Shown piece by piece: positions 8,179 through 17,239 of a stretch of DNA of 41,882 nucleotides. The DNA is taken from contig JAFAGG010000097.1 in assembly GCA_023422955.1 (NCBI GenBank), positions 1 through 41,882 on the forward strand. The letters are read 5' to 3'. Source of the DNA: Pseudomonadota bacterium. GTDB taxonomy: Bacteria > Pseudomonadota > Gammaproteobacteria > Burkholderiales > Burkholderiaceae_D. The notes beneath the pieces were generated by a model. The model was not told the DNA's origin. It did not search any database and saw only the letters and a list, made by a program, of their open reading frames with translations. Within the stretch, counting starts at the first letter, position 1. Each line of letters opens with the position of its first letter. The position numbers and the translations under genes were made by a program.

Positions 8179-9582
8179 ATGCAAAATTCCGCCGTTTCCG
8201 CTGTGCCGCTGGAAGAAAGCGACTCCAGCCTATCGCTGCAATCCTATTTTCATCCCGACGTCTCCCCGGACGATCTCGAACCGGTTTTCCGCCTCAGGAA
8301 AGCCCAGCCGCTGCTGCAAGCGTTCACTGCCCTGTTCCACGGCAATTCGGACGGCGTGATCGTCCGCTTGCTGGTATTGCGGGAACTGGTCGCAGATACC
8401 AGCACGGCTGCGTATTCCCGCGCCGACATCAATATGCGCCTGGCCTATCTGCAGCCCGACAGCCTAGAAACCGTGCTGGCGCGCCTGCGCTCGCACCACC
8501 TCCTGTCCTGGGATGCCGCGCAATCCGTGTATCGCGTCACGCCTTTGGCGCGCAACGTGCTGACGGCCCTCGACAGCCTGCTGTTGCTGGGACAGGAAGA
8601 CGACGGCGCGGAAATGGGATTTGCGCTGTCGCAGATTGCCGGCGCGCAGGCGGTTGGCGGCATTTCAACCGAACAGTTGCAGCATTTGCTGGGCCGACTG
8701 GTGGAACTGACGGAGGAATTCCGCGACGCGATTGCCTCCGGCTCCGAATTCCGCTTGCGATCCGCGCAGCAGAAATGGCATACCGCCTGCGACTGGGTGG
8801 AAAAAGGTTCGCAGATCATCCAGGCGATTACCGCCGATCCGAGAGCCGACGCTGCCACGCACCGCGCCGCGCAAGCGATCGGCCGCGCGCAAAGCACGCT
8901 CCTGAACATGCAGGGCATGTTCTCGCGCGCGCTGAACCAGATCGAACGCCAGCGCGTGCACCTGGGCCAGTCGGGACTTTCCACCACCGATATCAAGACC
9001 TGGCTGATGCAGCATGCGGACCTTGGCTCGCTGGCTGACGATGCGATCGAACAAACCCTGACGCCGGTATTCATCACACCGGCGGAAATGATAGACGTGG
9101 CGGAAACCGAGCTGCTGGATGATGCCAAGGCCAGCGTGCCGGCCGAGCTGCCCGCCGGACAGGACGCGCCCATATCTCAAGCGAACACCACGGCCGCGCT
9201 GCAGGAGCTGGAAAGCTGGCTGCAGGGACTTTCCTCGCTGGCGAGCTTGCCGGAGAAAACGGCCACGCCGGTAGAGAACGTTTTGCTGCCCGGTAATTTC
9301 GCGCTGGCCTCTTACCGCGCCTCGCTGCTGCCCTTGCTGGGCGACCCGAACGAATCCGCGCTGCAGGGCGCAACTGGCGAGCTGGCCCGCCTGCCCCTGG
9401 CATTCAGCACGGAAGACCGGCTGGTGAAGCTCGATGATACTGAAGTCGCCGCCATATCAGCAGCCATGCTGGCGCCCGTTGCCCCTAATGAATCTCCGTC
9501 TGCCTCCGAAACCGGCGACCAAGTCAAAGCCGATGCTGCGGATGCAGAACCCCTGGATGAAGAACCGAGAAAAATCGCATGA
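8179..9582 (+). CDS. mksF: MksF-like condensin kleisin subunit
   Basis: This 467-aa protein is the first gene of a three-gene MksF-MksE-MksB operon. From the family it should be the kleisin that binds MksE and bridges MksB heads. The N-terminal third (about 30-150) looks like a winged-helix region (RADINMRLAYLQPDSLETVLARLRSH contains the helix-turn-helix-like part). The middle (about 160-310) is helical with heptad-like stretches. The last 150 residues are acidic and Pro/Ala-rich, probably flexible. The ATG at 8179 has no proper ribosome binding site; a TAAAAT at 8167-8172 raises the possibility of a leaderless message. The call rests mainly on operon position, size and partners. Confidence 0.78.
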   Translation: MQNSAVSAVPLEESDSSLSLQSYFHPDVSPDDLEPVFRLRKAQPLLQAFTALFHGNSDGVIVRLLVLRELVADTSTAAYSRADINMRLAYLQPDSLETVLARLRSHHLLSWDAAQSVYRVTPLARNVLTALDSLLLLGQEDDGAEMGFALSQIAGAQAVGGISTEQLQHLLGRLVELTEEFRDAIASGSEFRLRSAQQKWHTACDWVEKGSQIIQAITADPRADAATHRAAQAIGRAQSTLLNMQGMFSRALNQIERQRVHLGQSGLSTTDIKTWLMQHADLGSLADDAIEQTLTPVFITPAEMIDVAETELLDDAKASVPAELPAGQDAPISQANTTAALQELESWLQGLSSLASLPEKTATPVENVLLPGNFALASYRASLLPLLGDPNESALQGATGELARLPLAFSTEDRLVKLDDTEVAAISAAMLAPVAPNESPSASETGDQVKADAADAEPLDEEPRKIA

Positions 9583-10265
9583 ATGACGATGCACAAATCC
9601 TGATCGCAAGACTGATTGCGCACCAGACGCTGCGCCGCGACGACAAACTGGTCAAGCGCGCACTGTCCGACGAACTGTTCCGCAGCGATGTCGATGCGCG
9701 CCTGGCCGCCTGCGGCATGAAGATGGTCGACAACGTCTATGCCGACCACGTGACGCTGGCTCTTGCGCGCCAGCTCGAACCCAAGGTGTTCGGCGCGCGC
9801 GAAACTTGGCAGAACAATAATGTCGGCCTGCCGCGCGACGGCGTGGCGCTGCTGGTGGTGCTATGGTCGCTGATCATCCTGCCCAAACGCGAGCGCCAGG
9901 AAGCGCACCAGGCGGCGCAGGAAGACCAGAACGACATGTTCGGCAAGGACAAGCCCATGCCGCGCGCGGAAGATACCTCGATGGGCATTTCCTACAAGGC
10001 GCTGCTCGCCGACTTCGGCGACAAGCTGGGCAAGAAAACGCGCATGGACATGAACCTCGGCCAGCTGGCCAAGCTCGGCTTCGTCGAACGCAAGGGCGAC
10101 ATGATCCATGAAGGACCGCTGCTGGACCTGATGATGGATACCGACCTGCTAAAAGACCGCATCATCAACGGCGCGCTGTCCGACATCTTCGGCCGCGCGA
10201 TGCCCGCCCGCACGCGCTCTGTTGCTGATACCGCACCCGCTACCGAACTCAACGATCAAGCATAA
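9579..10265 (+). CDS. mksE: MksE-like condensin subunit
   Basis: The 228-aa product is the MukE-type small subunit, expected to bind the MksF kleisin. It has two winged-helix-like regions: an N-terminal half (DAQILIARLIAHQTLRRDD...) and a C-terminal GISYKALLADFGDKLGKKTRM...LAKLGFVERKGD segment that resembles a winged-helix hairpin. The tail is Ala/Thr-rich. Its ATG overlaps the mksF stop by 4 nt (ATGA), so translation is probably coupled, which keeps the two subunits in proportion. It ends 12 nt before mksB. Identification is from size, order and partner genes rather than from a unique motif. Confidence 0.78.
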   Translation: MNDDAQILIARLIAHQTLRRDDKLVKRALSDELFRSDVDARLAACGMKMVDNVYADHVTLALARQLEPKVFGARETWQNNNVGLPRDGVALLVVLWSLIILPKRERQEAHQAAQEDQNDMFGKDKPMPRAEDTSMGISYKALLADFGDKLGKKTRMDMNLGQLAKLGFVERKGDMIHEGPLLDLMMDTDLLKDRIINGALSDIFGRAMPARTRSVADTAPATELNDQA

Positions 10266-10277
10266 TCAAGGCCGCCC

Positions 10278-13109
10278 ATGTTTCATCTCAAATCGCTGGA
10301 ATTGGTCCACTGGGATTACTGGCAACGCATCAAGAACATTCCGCTCGATGCCAAGATCATCACCATCGCCGGCCAGAACGGTTCCGGCAAGACCACGCTG
10401 CTCGATGCCTTGCGCACGCTGTTCGGCCTCGACTGCTCGATGGGCCGCTCGTACAAGCACTATGCGCGCCACTCCGGCCAGCAGGTTTCATGGATACGCG
10501 CGGTAGTCGACAACCGCCCGCGCAACCGCCAACTCTCCAGCCGCCCGTTCAATGCTTCCGGTTTCTTCAGCGAAGATGAAGTCACGCTGTTCTGCCAGAT
10601 CCAGAAAAATGGCGGCGACTGGAAACGCCAGTACCTGATGCGCCCCGGCGTCGCCGAGATAGAAGCAGTGCAGGATGCAAGCGACTGGCTGGGCGTGGAT
10701 GCCTACCGCAAGCGCCTGGCGAATGCCGGCCTGTCCTCCGCGATGGGCAAGGTGCTCGCGCTGGAGCAAGGCGAAACCGACAAGCTGTGCGAATACTCGC
10801 CGCGCCAGTTGCTGGACCTGGTGTTCCAGGTATTCGGCGACAAGGAAGTGCTGGACGCCTACGACGAAGCCAAGCGCCACCAGCAGGAAACCGAGACTGA
10901 GCTGCAGCGCTTCGAAACCGAACTGGAAGGCGCCAGGACCAACCTCGAAGGCCTGCGCCTGCGCGTGGCCAACTATCACCAGTGGGAAGGCTTGAACAAG
11001 GAAAAGCGTGACCTGCAGGAACAGGTACTGCCCACGCTGCAATATCACGAGGCGCGTGAGAAAGCGGCACAGAAAAGCCGCGACCTGCGCGATGCGCGCC
11101 AATCACTCGCCGCTCAGGATGCGCAACTCACCGAGCGCCGCGCCGATGTCGCGCAGCGTGCCACTGCACTGACCGAAGCGCAGCAGCAGGAAAGCGCGCT
11201 GGAAAAGGAAAAATCCACGCTGGAAAACGCGCTCAATGAACTGAACAGGAAGCTCAAGCCGCTGGAAAGCCTGCTGGAACAAAAAACCCGCTTGCAGAAA
11301 CTCGCAGCCGAAGCCGGTGCCGATATCGCCGATGTGGCAACCGAACTCGATGCCAAGGAAGCCGAATACCTGCGCCTGCGCCAGGCGCGCGCCGCGATCA
11401 GCGAACGGATGGCGAACGAGCGGGCAACGATTGCCGCACTGCAGGGCAAGACCGCGATGCCCGAACCCGAATTCGTACGCGCTATGCGCCGCGCGCTCGA
11501 CGATGCCGGCATCGCGCACGTGATGCTGCCGGACATTGTGGAAGTCACCGACCCGCAATGGCAAGGCGCAGTTGAAGGCGTGCTGCGCAGTTATACCTCG
11601 GTGGTGCTGCTGGAAAAAGCGAAGGATGCGTCGGCGGCTTATCGCCTCGCCGAGAAGGAACGTTATTCCCACTTCATCGTCGCCGAGCGCGAGAAGGCGC
11701 CGACTGCGAAGAACGACAGCCTGCTTTCCGTCGTGCGCTTTTCTGCGCCGGTGCCGTCATGGCTGATCGAGCAACTATCGCGCATTACCTGCGTAGACTC
11801 CATCGATGCAGGTACGAAGCTCGGCAGCCATGAAGAATGGATCACGCCCGACGCCTATCACCGCGAACGACGCGGCGGCCGTTCGCTGTTCGTGGAACCC
11901 TCGCGTTACCGCTTCGGCCAGGCCGGTCGCACGCAGCGCCTTGCCGCCATTGAAAAATCCCTGATCGCGCTGGAAGCGGAAGAAGACCAGCTGACGATGA
12001 AAGCCAGCAAGCTGGCCACGGAAATCAGCGCGCTGAAGGCCCGCATCGCCGGCGTGGACGCCGCCAAGGAACTGGTGGCGCGCCAGGCCGAGTTCGAAGA
12101 AGCTGCGCTGGCCGAAGGTCCGCTGAAAGCCTCTCGCACCGAAGTCGGTACGCGTCTGGGCGAAATACTGCCGCTCATCAAAACGGCGACCGAGACCCGT
12201 ACCCGTGCCGAGACGGCCTGGCAGAACACCAAGGCCAGCCTGTCGGATCGTGAATCGGATCTCAAGCTAGCGCGCAAGCGCCAGGCCGAAGAACGCAGTG
12301 CTCATGCGCAGACCCTTCTCGACATGCGCGAGAACTGGCGTCGCCTGCCCTTCAACTGGCGCCTGCAATTCGAACGCAACGCGCTGGTGGACACGCATCA
12401 GAATGCGCACCAGGTCGAACTGCGCATCAAGAATCTCGCTGCCGACCTGGAACGCGACCACTGGGAAACCGATTATGGCGTTGTTGAGCAGCATGGCCGC
12501 CTGGCGAACCTGCTAAACGAGCGCCAGAGCGAAACCGAGGAGCGCCGCTACCAGAACAACCGTGCCATCGAAGCCACCGCGAATGCACGTTCTGCTTACA
12601 TCGAACGCCTGCGCTTCACCGTCAAGACCTACAGCCGCAATATCCGCGAGCTGGGTGAACTCGCCGGCATCGAAGTGCATACCGATCCCGTACGCCTGGA
12701 GAACGACGACCTGATGCTGTCGCAGGCTGGCCTGCATGTGCGCTTCAAGTTCGATGGCAAGGGCGCTATCGGCATGAACGATGGCGAAGCTTCCGGCGGC
12801 CAGCAGGTGATGAAATCGCTGATTCTCTTGATCGGTCTGCTGAAAACCGATGAAGGCTCGGGCGGCTTCGTATTCATCGACGAACCCTTTGCTCACCTGG
12901 ATATCCGCAACATCCAGCTGGTCGGCGAGTTCCTGAAGAATACCGATGCACAGTACCTGATGACGACGCCGCTCACGCACAATACCGACGTCTACGATCC
13001 TTCCGAGCTGACGCTGATCACCAGCAAGAAGCTGAAGACCATGTCGTGGGCGCAGCCTATCTTTGTGTTGCAGCGACGCAAGGATCAGGGTGGATTGAAG
13101 GCGGCTTAA
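10278..13109 (+). CDS. mksB: MksB-like SMC-family condensin ATPase
   Basis: MksB is the ATPase of the MksBEF condensin, which organises the chromosome and in Pseudomonas works beside SMC-ScpAB. The 943-aa product has a Walker A GQNGSGKTT at residues 32-40 and long coiled coils (about 200-360 and 570-780) flanking a hinge-like region near 390-500. At the C-terminus it has the ABC signature SGGQ at 839-842 and Walker B FVFIDEP with Asp868 and Glu869. It is much shorter than enterobacterial MukB and close to the length I recall for Pseudomonas MksB. The next gene is a membrane methyltransferase, not a JetD/MksG nuclease, so this is not a complete Wadjet defence operon. Confidence 0.85.
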   Translation: MFHLKSLELVHWDYWQRIKNIPLDAKIITIAGQNGSGKTTLLDALRTLFGLDCSMGRSYKHYARHSGQQVSWIRAVVDNRPRNRQLSSRPFNASGFFSEDEVTLFCQIQKNGGDWKRQYLMRPGVAEIEAVQDASDWLGVDAYRKRLANAGLSSAMGKVLALEQGETDKLCEYSPRQLLDLVFQVFGDKEVLDAYDEAKRHQQETETELQRFETELEGARTNLEGLRLRVANYHQWEGLNKEKRDLQEQVLPTLQYHEAREKAAQKSRDLRDARQSLAAQDAQLTERRADVAQRATALTEAQQQESALEKEKSTLENALNELNRKLKPLESLLEQKTRLQKLAAEAGADIADVATELDAKEAEYLRLRQARAAISERMANERATIAALQGKTAMPEPEFVRAMRRALDDAGIAHVMLPDIVEVTDPQWQGAVEGVLRSYTSVVLLEKAKDASAAYRLAEKERYSHFIVAEREKAPTAKNDSLLSVVRFSAPVPSWLIEQLSRITCVDSIDAGTKLGSHEEWITPDAYHRERRGGRSLFVEPSRYRFGQAGRTQRLAAIEKSLIALEAEEDQLTMKASKLATEISALKARIAGVDAAKELVARQAEFEEAALAEGPLKASRTEVGTRLGEILPLIKTATETRTRAETAWQNTKASLSDRESDLKLARKRQAEERSAHAQTLLDMRENWRRLPFNWRLQFERNALVDTHQNAHQVELRIKNLAADLERDHWETDYGVVEQHGRLANLLNERQSETEERRYQNNRAIEATANARSAYIERLRFTVKTYSRNIRELGELAGIEVHTDPVRLENDDLMLSQAGLHVRFKFDGKGAIGMNDGEASGGQQVMKSLILLIGLLKTDEGSGGFVFIDEPFAHLDIRNIQLVGEFLKNTDAQYLMTTPLTHNTDVYDPSELTLITSKKLKTMSWAQPIFVLQRRKDQGGLKAA

Positions 13110-13123
13110 GCGGACCAACACGA

Positions 13124-13157
13124 CCTGCGGGCAGCTGTCGTACAAGCTGCCTGCAGG
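13124..13157 (+). other. Stem-loop after mksB
   Basis: Arms CCTGCGGGCAGC (13124-13135) and GCTGCCTGCAGG (13146-13157) pair at 11 of 12 positions around a 10-nt loop, starting 15 nt after the mksB stop. No T-run follows, so it is not a standard Rho-independent terminator. It may protect the 3' end of the transcript or mark a Rho-dependent end. Confidence 0.6.
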
Positions 13158-13266
13158 CCATCTGCGCCTTGGCATACCTGCGAGCCCTCGCTACCCTCTT
13201 ACTTCCTGAACCGGATACAGCAAGCTTTGCGGCTCCTTAACCCGTCGTGCATTGTCCAGGACCAGC

Positions 13267-13728
13267 ATGCCATCACTCGACAACAAGATACCACCGCCTG
13301 TCATCGGCATCGTTGTCGCCACCGGTATGTGGGAACTCTCTGCACTGGGGCCTTATCTTGCGCTCGCTGCCCCCTTAAAGCAGGTGATCATCGCACTGCT
13401 TGTGGCAACCGGCCTGGCGCTTGATGTGCTGGGCCTTATGGCATTTCGCCGCGCCCGCACAACGGTCAATCCTCTCAGGCCGCAGCAGGTATCATCCATG
13501 GTTACCGGTGGCGTGTACCGTTACACCCGCAATCCCATGTACCTTGGCATGGCCGTGCTCTTGCTGGCCTGGGCGGTTCATCTTTCCGCACTTCCGTCCT
13601 TTCTCGGGGTGGTCGTGTTTGTTCTGTACATTACGCGCTTTCAAATCCAGCCTGAGGAGCGAGCGCTGCAGGCTGGATTTGGCGAGGAGTATCTGGCCTA
13701 TGCGTCGCGCGTGCGACGTTGGCTGTGA
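13267..13728 (+). CDS. Isoprenylcysteine/phospholipid methyltransferase-like membrane protein
   Basis: The 153-aa protein is mostly hydrophobic, with about four membrane segments. It carries the family signature of the ICMT/PEMT-like group: TGGVYRYTRNPMYLGMAV near residues 78-95, followed by EERALQAGFGEEYLAYASRVRRW at the end. Members use S-adenosylmethionine, but many bacterial ones have no known substrate. The start chosen is ATG 13267 with AGGA at 13257-13260; a TTG at 13252 would add five residues. It lies 157 bp after mksB on the same strand and converges on the trehalose synthase-like gene. A lipid or small-molecule methyltransferase role is inferred only from family. Confidence 0.82.
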   Translation: MPSLDNKIPPPVIGIVVATGMWELSALGPYLALAAPLKQVIIALLVATGLALDVLGLMAFRRARTTVNPLRPQQVSSMVTGGVYRYTRNPMYLGMAVLLLAWAVHLSALPSFLGVVVFVLYITRFQIQPEERALQAGFGEEYLAYASRVRRWL

Positions 13729-13803
13729 TGTCGGCCCATTAGTAGGGCAGGTAGTAACAGACAAAACGCTTAGCCCGAAACGGATCTGCGCCTGTTCCCA
13801 GAC

Positions 13804-15468
13804 TCATTTTTCCACCAGCAAATGACTTAAATCCCCCGCCCGGTACCAGCGATAGCCGTAAGCTTTCAGCGTGATGCGATGCCTGCCTTTTTCATCGGCA
13901 TCGCTTTCATTGTCCGCCAGCAGATTGACCAATCGGCACTCTTCCCCTCTCTTCAGATCCAGCACGATTTCATGGGCCTTTTCGGAAAAATTGTGCAGGA
14001 TGACGAGCGAGCTTCCTTGCCAGTGGTAGTGCATGGCCAGCACGCAGGGATCGCCGGTTTCCAGGATCTGCCACTGCCCCCAGCCGATCTCGGTGCACTC
14101 CTGTCGCAGCCTGATCAGGGTAGTCATCCAGTTGAGCAGAGAATCGGCGTCTCTGCGCTGCGCTTCCACGTTGACGTGGCGGTAGGCATACGGCCCCTCG
14201 CTCAGTACCGGATGCACCGGCTTTTCGGCAGTCGTAAAACCCGCCTGCGGCGCATCGGACCATTGCATGGGCGTGCGTACTGCGTCGCGCTCTTTCAGGC
14301 TCAGGTCGTCGCCCATGCCGATTTCATCGCCGTAACGGATCACGGGTGTGCCCGGCAGCGAGAACATCAGGCTGTAGGCCAACTCGGATTGCTGGCGGTT
14401 GCCCAGCATGGGAGCCAGGCGCCGGCGTATGCCACGATCGTAGAGCCGCATGTTTTCTTCCGGCGAAAAACGCTCGAATACCTGCTCCAGCTGTTTCTTG
14501 TCGAGCCGCCCGAGGTCCAGTTCATCGTGATTGCGCAGGAAATTCGCCCATTGCATGTTCGGCGACGCAAGGCGGGTGGCTTCCAGCGCTTCCGTCAGCG
14601 AGCGGATATCGGAAGTCGCCAGCGCGTGAAACACATGCTGATTCACGAAGAAATTGAACATCATGTGCACACCGTCTTCCGCCGTGCCGAAATACTTGAT
14701 GTTTTCCTTGGGCTCCACGTTGGCTTCGCCCAGCAGGATCGCGTCGCCGCGACGCCACTGCAGAAAGCGCCGCATTTCATGCAGGTATTCGAACCTGGTT
14801 TCCGCCTTCTTGCCGCCACTGCTTCCATTGCTGCCGCTTCGCGATTCCAGCATGAAGGGCACCGCATCCGCCCGGAAACCAGCCACGCCCAGTTGCAGCC
14901 AGTAACCCATGATGCGCCTGATCTCGGCCCGCACTGCCGGGTTATCCATGTTCAGGTCGGGCTGGTGTTCGTAGAAGCGGTGATGGTAATAGGCTTTCGC
15001 CTTTTTATCGTAAGTCCACGTGGCTTTCTGTACGCCGGGAAACACCATGCCCTTGTTCCAGTCGGCTGGCTTTTTTTCGGACCATAGATACCAGTCGCGG
15101 TAGGGAGAATTCTCGTCGCTCCTGGCTTGCTGGAACCATGGATGCTGATCCGAGGTGTGATTGACCACCAGGTCGATGATGACCTTGATGCCGCGCTTGT
15201 TAGCGTGATGCATGAATTCGACAAACTGGCCGCTGGAACCATGTCGTGGATCGACACCATAGTAGTCGCGGATATCGTAGCCGTTGTCTTTATTGGGCGT
15301 GAGCTGGAATGGCGCCAGCCACACGGCATCGACGCCCAGCGCGTGCAGGTAATCTAGGCGGCGATTCAGTCCTTCGAAGTCGCCGATACCGTCGCCGTTC
15401 AGGTCCATGAAGGTTTCCAGGTCCAGGCTGTAGATGACGGCATTCTTGTACCAGAGGTCTTCGATCAT
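13804..15468 (-). CDS. treS: Trehalose synthase-like GH13 alpha-glucosyl enzyme
   Basis: The 554-aa product is a complete glycoside hydrolase family 13 barrel with a C-terminal beta domain. The catalytic residues are nucleophile Asp201 (GFRADAV), acid/base Glu248 (LLGEANV) and Asp315 (RNHDELD). The segments NHTSDQHPWFQQAR and DLNGDGIGDF are typical of the TreS branch, which interconverts maltose and trehalose in the cytoplasm. There is no signal peptide. No maltokinase domain is fused. No glgE, pep2 or other glycogen gene is next to it, so its partners are unknown. An oligo-1,6-glucosidase or amylase of the same family is the main alternative. It is divergent from the Anbu operon. Confidence 0.75.
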   Translation of the reverse strand: MIEDLWYKNAVIYSLDLETFMDLNGDGIGDFEGLNRRLDYLHALGVDAVWLAPFQLTPNKDNGYDIRDYYGVDPRHGSSGQFVEFMHHANKRGIKVIIDLVVNHTSDQHPWFQQARSDENSPYRDWYLWSEKKPADWNKGMVFPGVQKATWTYDKKAKAYYHHRFYEHQPDLNMDNPAVRAEIRRIMGYWLQLGVAGFRADAVPFMLESRSGSNGSSGGKKAETRFEYLHEMRRFLQWRRGDAILLGEANVEPKENIKYFGTAEDGVHMMFNFFVNQHVFHALATSDIRSLTEALEATRLASPNMQWANFLRNHDELDLGRLDKKQLEQVFERFSPEENMRLYDRGIRRRLAPMLGNRQQSELAYSLMFSLPGTPVIRYGDEIGMGDDLSLKERDAVRTPMQWSDAPQAGFTTAEKPVHPVLSEGPYAYRHVNVEAQRRDADSLLNWMTTLIRLRQECTEIGWGQWQILETGDPCVLAMHYHWQGSSLVILHNFSEKAHEIVLDLKRGEECRLVNLLADNESDADEKGRHRITLKAYGYRWYRAGDLSHLLVEK

Positions 15469-15825
15469 GATGGGGTCTCATATATCAGCCTGCAATCAGC
15501 CAGAAGAAGCCGCCGCTATTCGATCGCTTGCGACAGGCTGTGGCAACAAGGAAAACAAGTGCTGCGATCTTGCACTCCAACAAATGAGTTTGAGATCACT
15601 CCAGGCTCAGGGTTCGCAGCTTCATGCTGTCCCACATCATCCTTTGCGCGCCCGCACGGACAAGTCAGCCGAGCTGTTGCACCATTTGGAGCAAACGGCT
15701 CTCTAAGCTGGTTCAGCAAGACTGCTCTATTCATCATTGAAGATGCGCCACCCTGAAATTGTCTTTGGCATGTTTTTCATCTTTCATGAATCATTTTTCG
15801 CGCCTTATTTTCCTATCTGATTTCC
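15469..15825. other. Intergenic region between treS and the Anbu operon
   Basis: This 357-bp gap must hold the divergent promoters of treS and the ATP-grasp gene. The last 60 bases before 15826 are AT-rich. I could not place a -35/-10 pair with confidence for either side, and neither start codon has a clear ribosome binding site. Short ORFs crossing it look like chance. No repeat or RNA structure stands out. Confidence 0.4.
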
Positions 15826-17238
15826 ATGCCTGATTTCTACAATGAAATGCTAGCCGCCGATGGCCAGGTACGATCGCACTACCGCGATATCGCCGCGTGG
15901 CTGGATGCGCAGCCACCTGGTGCACTGGCAGCCAAGCGCGAAGAGGCCGACCTGATCTTCCGGCGCGTGGGCATCACCTTCGCCGTGTATGGCGACACTG
16001 CCGGCACCGAGCGGCTGATTCCTTTCGACATCGTGCCGCGCATCATCACGCGCGCTGAATGGTCTAAGCTGGAAGCGGGCCTGCGGCAGCGCGTGACGGC
16101 GCTGAACATGTTCATTCACGACATCTATCACGAGCAGAACATCGTCAAGGCCGGCATCGTTCCCGCCGAGCAGATTTTCCGCAATGCGCAGTACCGTCCC
16201 GAGATGCAGGGCATCACCGTGGCTTCCGACATTTATGCACATATCGCCGGCATCGATATCGTACGCGCCGGCGAAGGCGAGTTTTATGTGCTGGAAGACA
16301 ATCTGCGCGTGCCGTCGGGCGTGTCCTATGTGCTGCAGAACCGCAGCATGATGATGCGGCTGTTTCCGTCGCTGTTCTCTGCCTACAAGGTGGCGCCGGT
16401 CGCGCACTACCCCGACATGCTGCTGGACAACCTGCGTTCGGTCGCACCCACCGGCGTCAGCGATCCTGTCGTGGTGGTGATGACGCCGGGCATGTATAAC
16501 TCCGCTTACTTTGAACATGCTTTCCTCGCTCAGCAGATGGGCGTGGAACTGGTGGAAGGCAAGGACTTGTTCGTGCGCGACAACAATGTGTACATGCGCA
16601 CCACGCGCGGCCCGCAACGTGTCGATGTGATCTATCGCCGCGTCGATGACGACTTCCTCGACCCGCTGGCCTTCCGTGCCGATTCCGCGCTGGGCGTACC
16701 CGGCCTGCTGTCGGTCTATCGTGCCGGGCGCGTCACGCTGGCCAACGCCATCGGCACCGGCGTGGCCGACGACAAATCCATCTATCCTTTCGTGCCTGAC
16801 ATCATCCGCTTCTACCTGTCCGAGGAGCCGCTATTGCTGAATGTGCCGACCTGGCAATGCCGCAAGAAGGAAGACCTGAACTACACGCTGGCCCACCTGG
16901 AAGAACTGGTGGTGAAGGAAGTGCATGGCTCCGGCGGCTACGGCATGCTGATCGGCCCCAGCGCCTCGACAGAGCAACTCGACTTTTTCCGTGAACGACT
17001 GCGTGCCAGGCCGGACGCCTACATCTCGCAGCCCACGCTATCGCTATCGGCTTGCCCGACCTATGTCGACAATGGCATCGCACCGCGCCACATCGACCTG
17101 CGCCCTTTTGTGCTGTCCGGGGATAAGATATCCATGGTGGCCGGCGGCCTGACGCGTGTGGCGCTGAGCGAAGGTTCGCTGGTAGTGAATTCGTCCCAGG
17201 GTGGCGGCACCAAGGATACCTGGGTGCTGGAGGCATGA
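15826..17238 (+). CDS. Circularly permuted ATP-grasp protein
   Basis: This 470-aa protein belongs to the circularly permuted ATP-grasp family (DUF404/DUF407 type). Recognisable segments include PFDIVPRIITRAEW near residue 65, FIHDIYHEQ, GIDIVRAGEGEFYVLEDNLRVPSG near 142-162, RRVDDDFLDP, and VVKEVHGSGGYGML near 363, which is the nucleotide-binding loop region. ATP-grasp enzymes join a carboxylate to an amine through an acyl-phosphate; the peptide or amide product of this family is unknown. It is the first gene of the operon ATP-grasp, alpha-E, transglutaminase, Anbu, known from many proteobacteria. Only 1 bp separates it from the next gene. Confidence 0.92.
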   Translation: MPDFYNEMLAADGQVRSHYRDIAAWLDAQPPGALAAKREEADLIFRRVGITFAVYGDTAGTERLIPFDIVPRIITRAEWSKLEAGLRQRVTALNMFIHDIYHEQNIVKAGIVPAEQIFRNAQYRPEMQGITVASDIYAHIAGIDIVRAGEGEFYVLEDNLRVPSGVSYVLQNRSMMMRLFPSLFSAYKVAPVAHYPDMLLDNLRSVAPTGVSDPVVVVMTPGMYNSAYFEHAFLAQQMGVELVEGKDLFVRDNNVYMRTTRGPQRVDVIYRRVDDDFLDPLAFRADSALGVPGLLSVYRAGRVTLANAIGTGVADDKSIYPFVPDIIRFYLSEEPLLLNVPTWQCRKKEDLNYTLAHLEELVVKEVHGSGGYGMLIGPSASTEQLDFFRERLRARPDAYISQPTLSLSACPTYVDNGIAPRHIDLRPFVLSGDKISMVAGGLTRVALSEGSLVVNSSQGGGTKDTWVLEA

Positions 17239-17239
17239 C

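Noticed and set aside
8179..13109. Wadjet anti-plasmid defence system
   Set aside because: Three of four parts are similar, but no JetD/MksG nuclease gene lies up- or downstream; the chromosomal MksBEF reading fits better.
13879..15087. Plus-strand ORF of 402 codons opposite treS
   Set aside because: It is antisense to a GH13 enzyme with intact catalytic residues and has no recognisable motif of its own.
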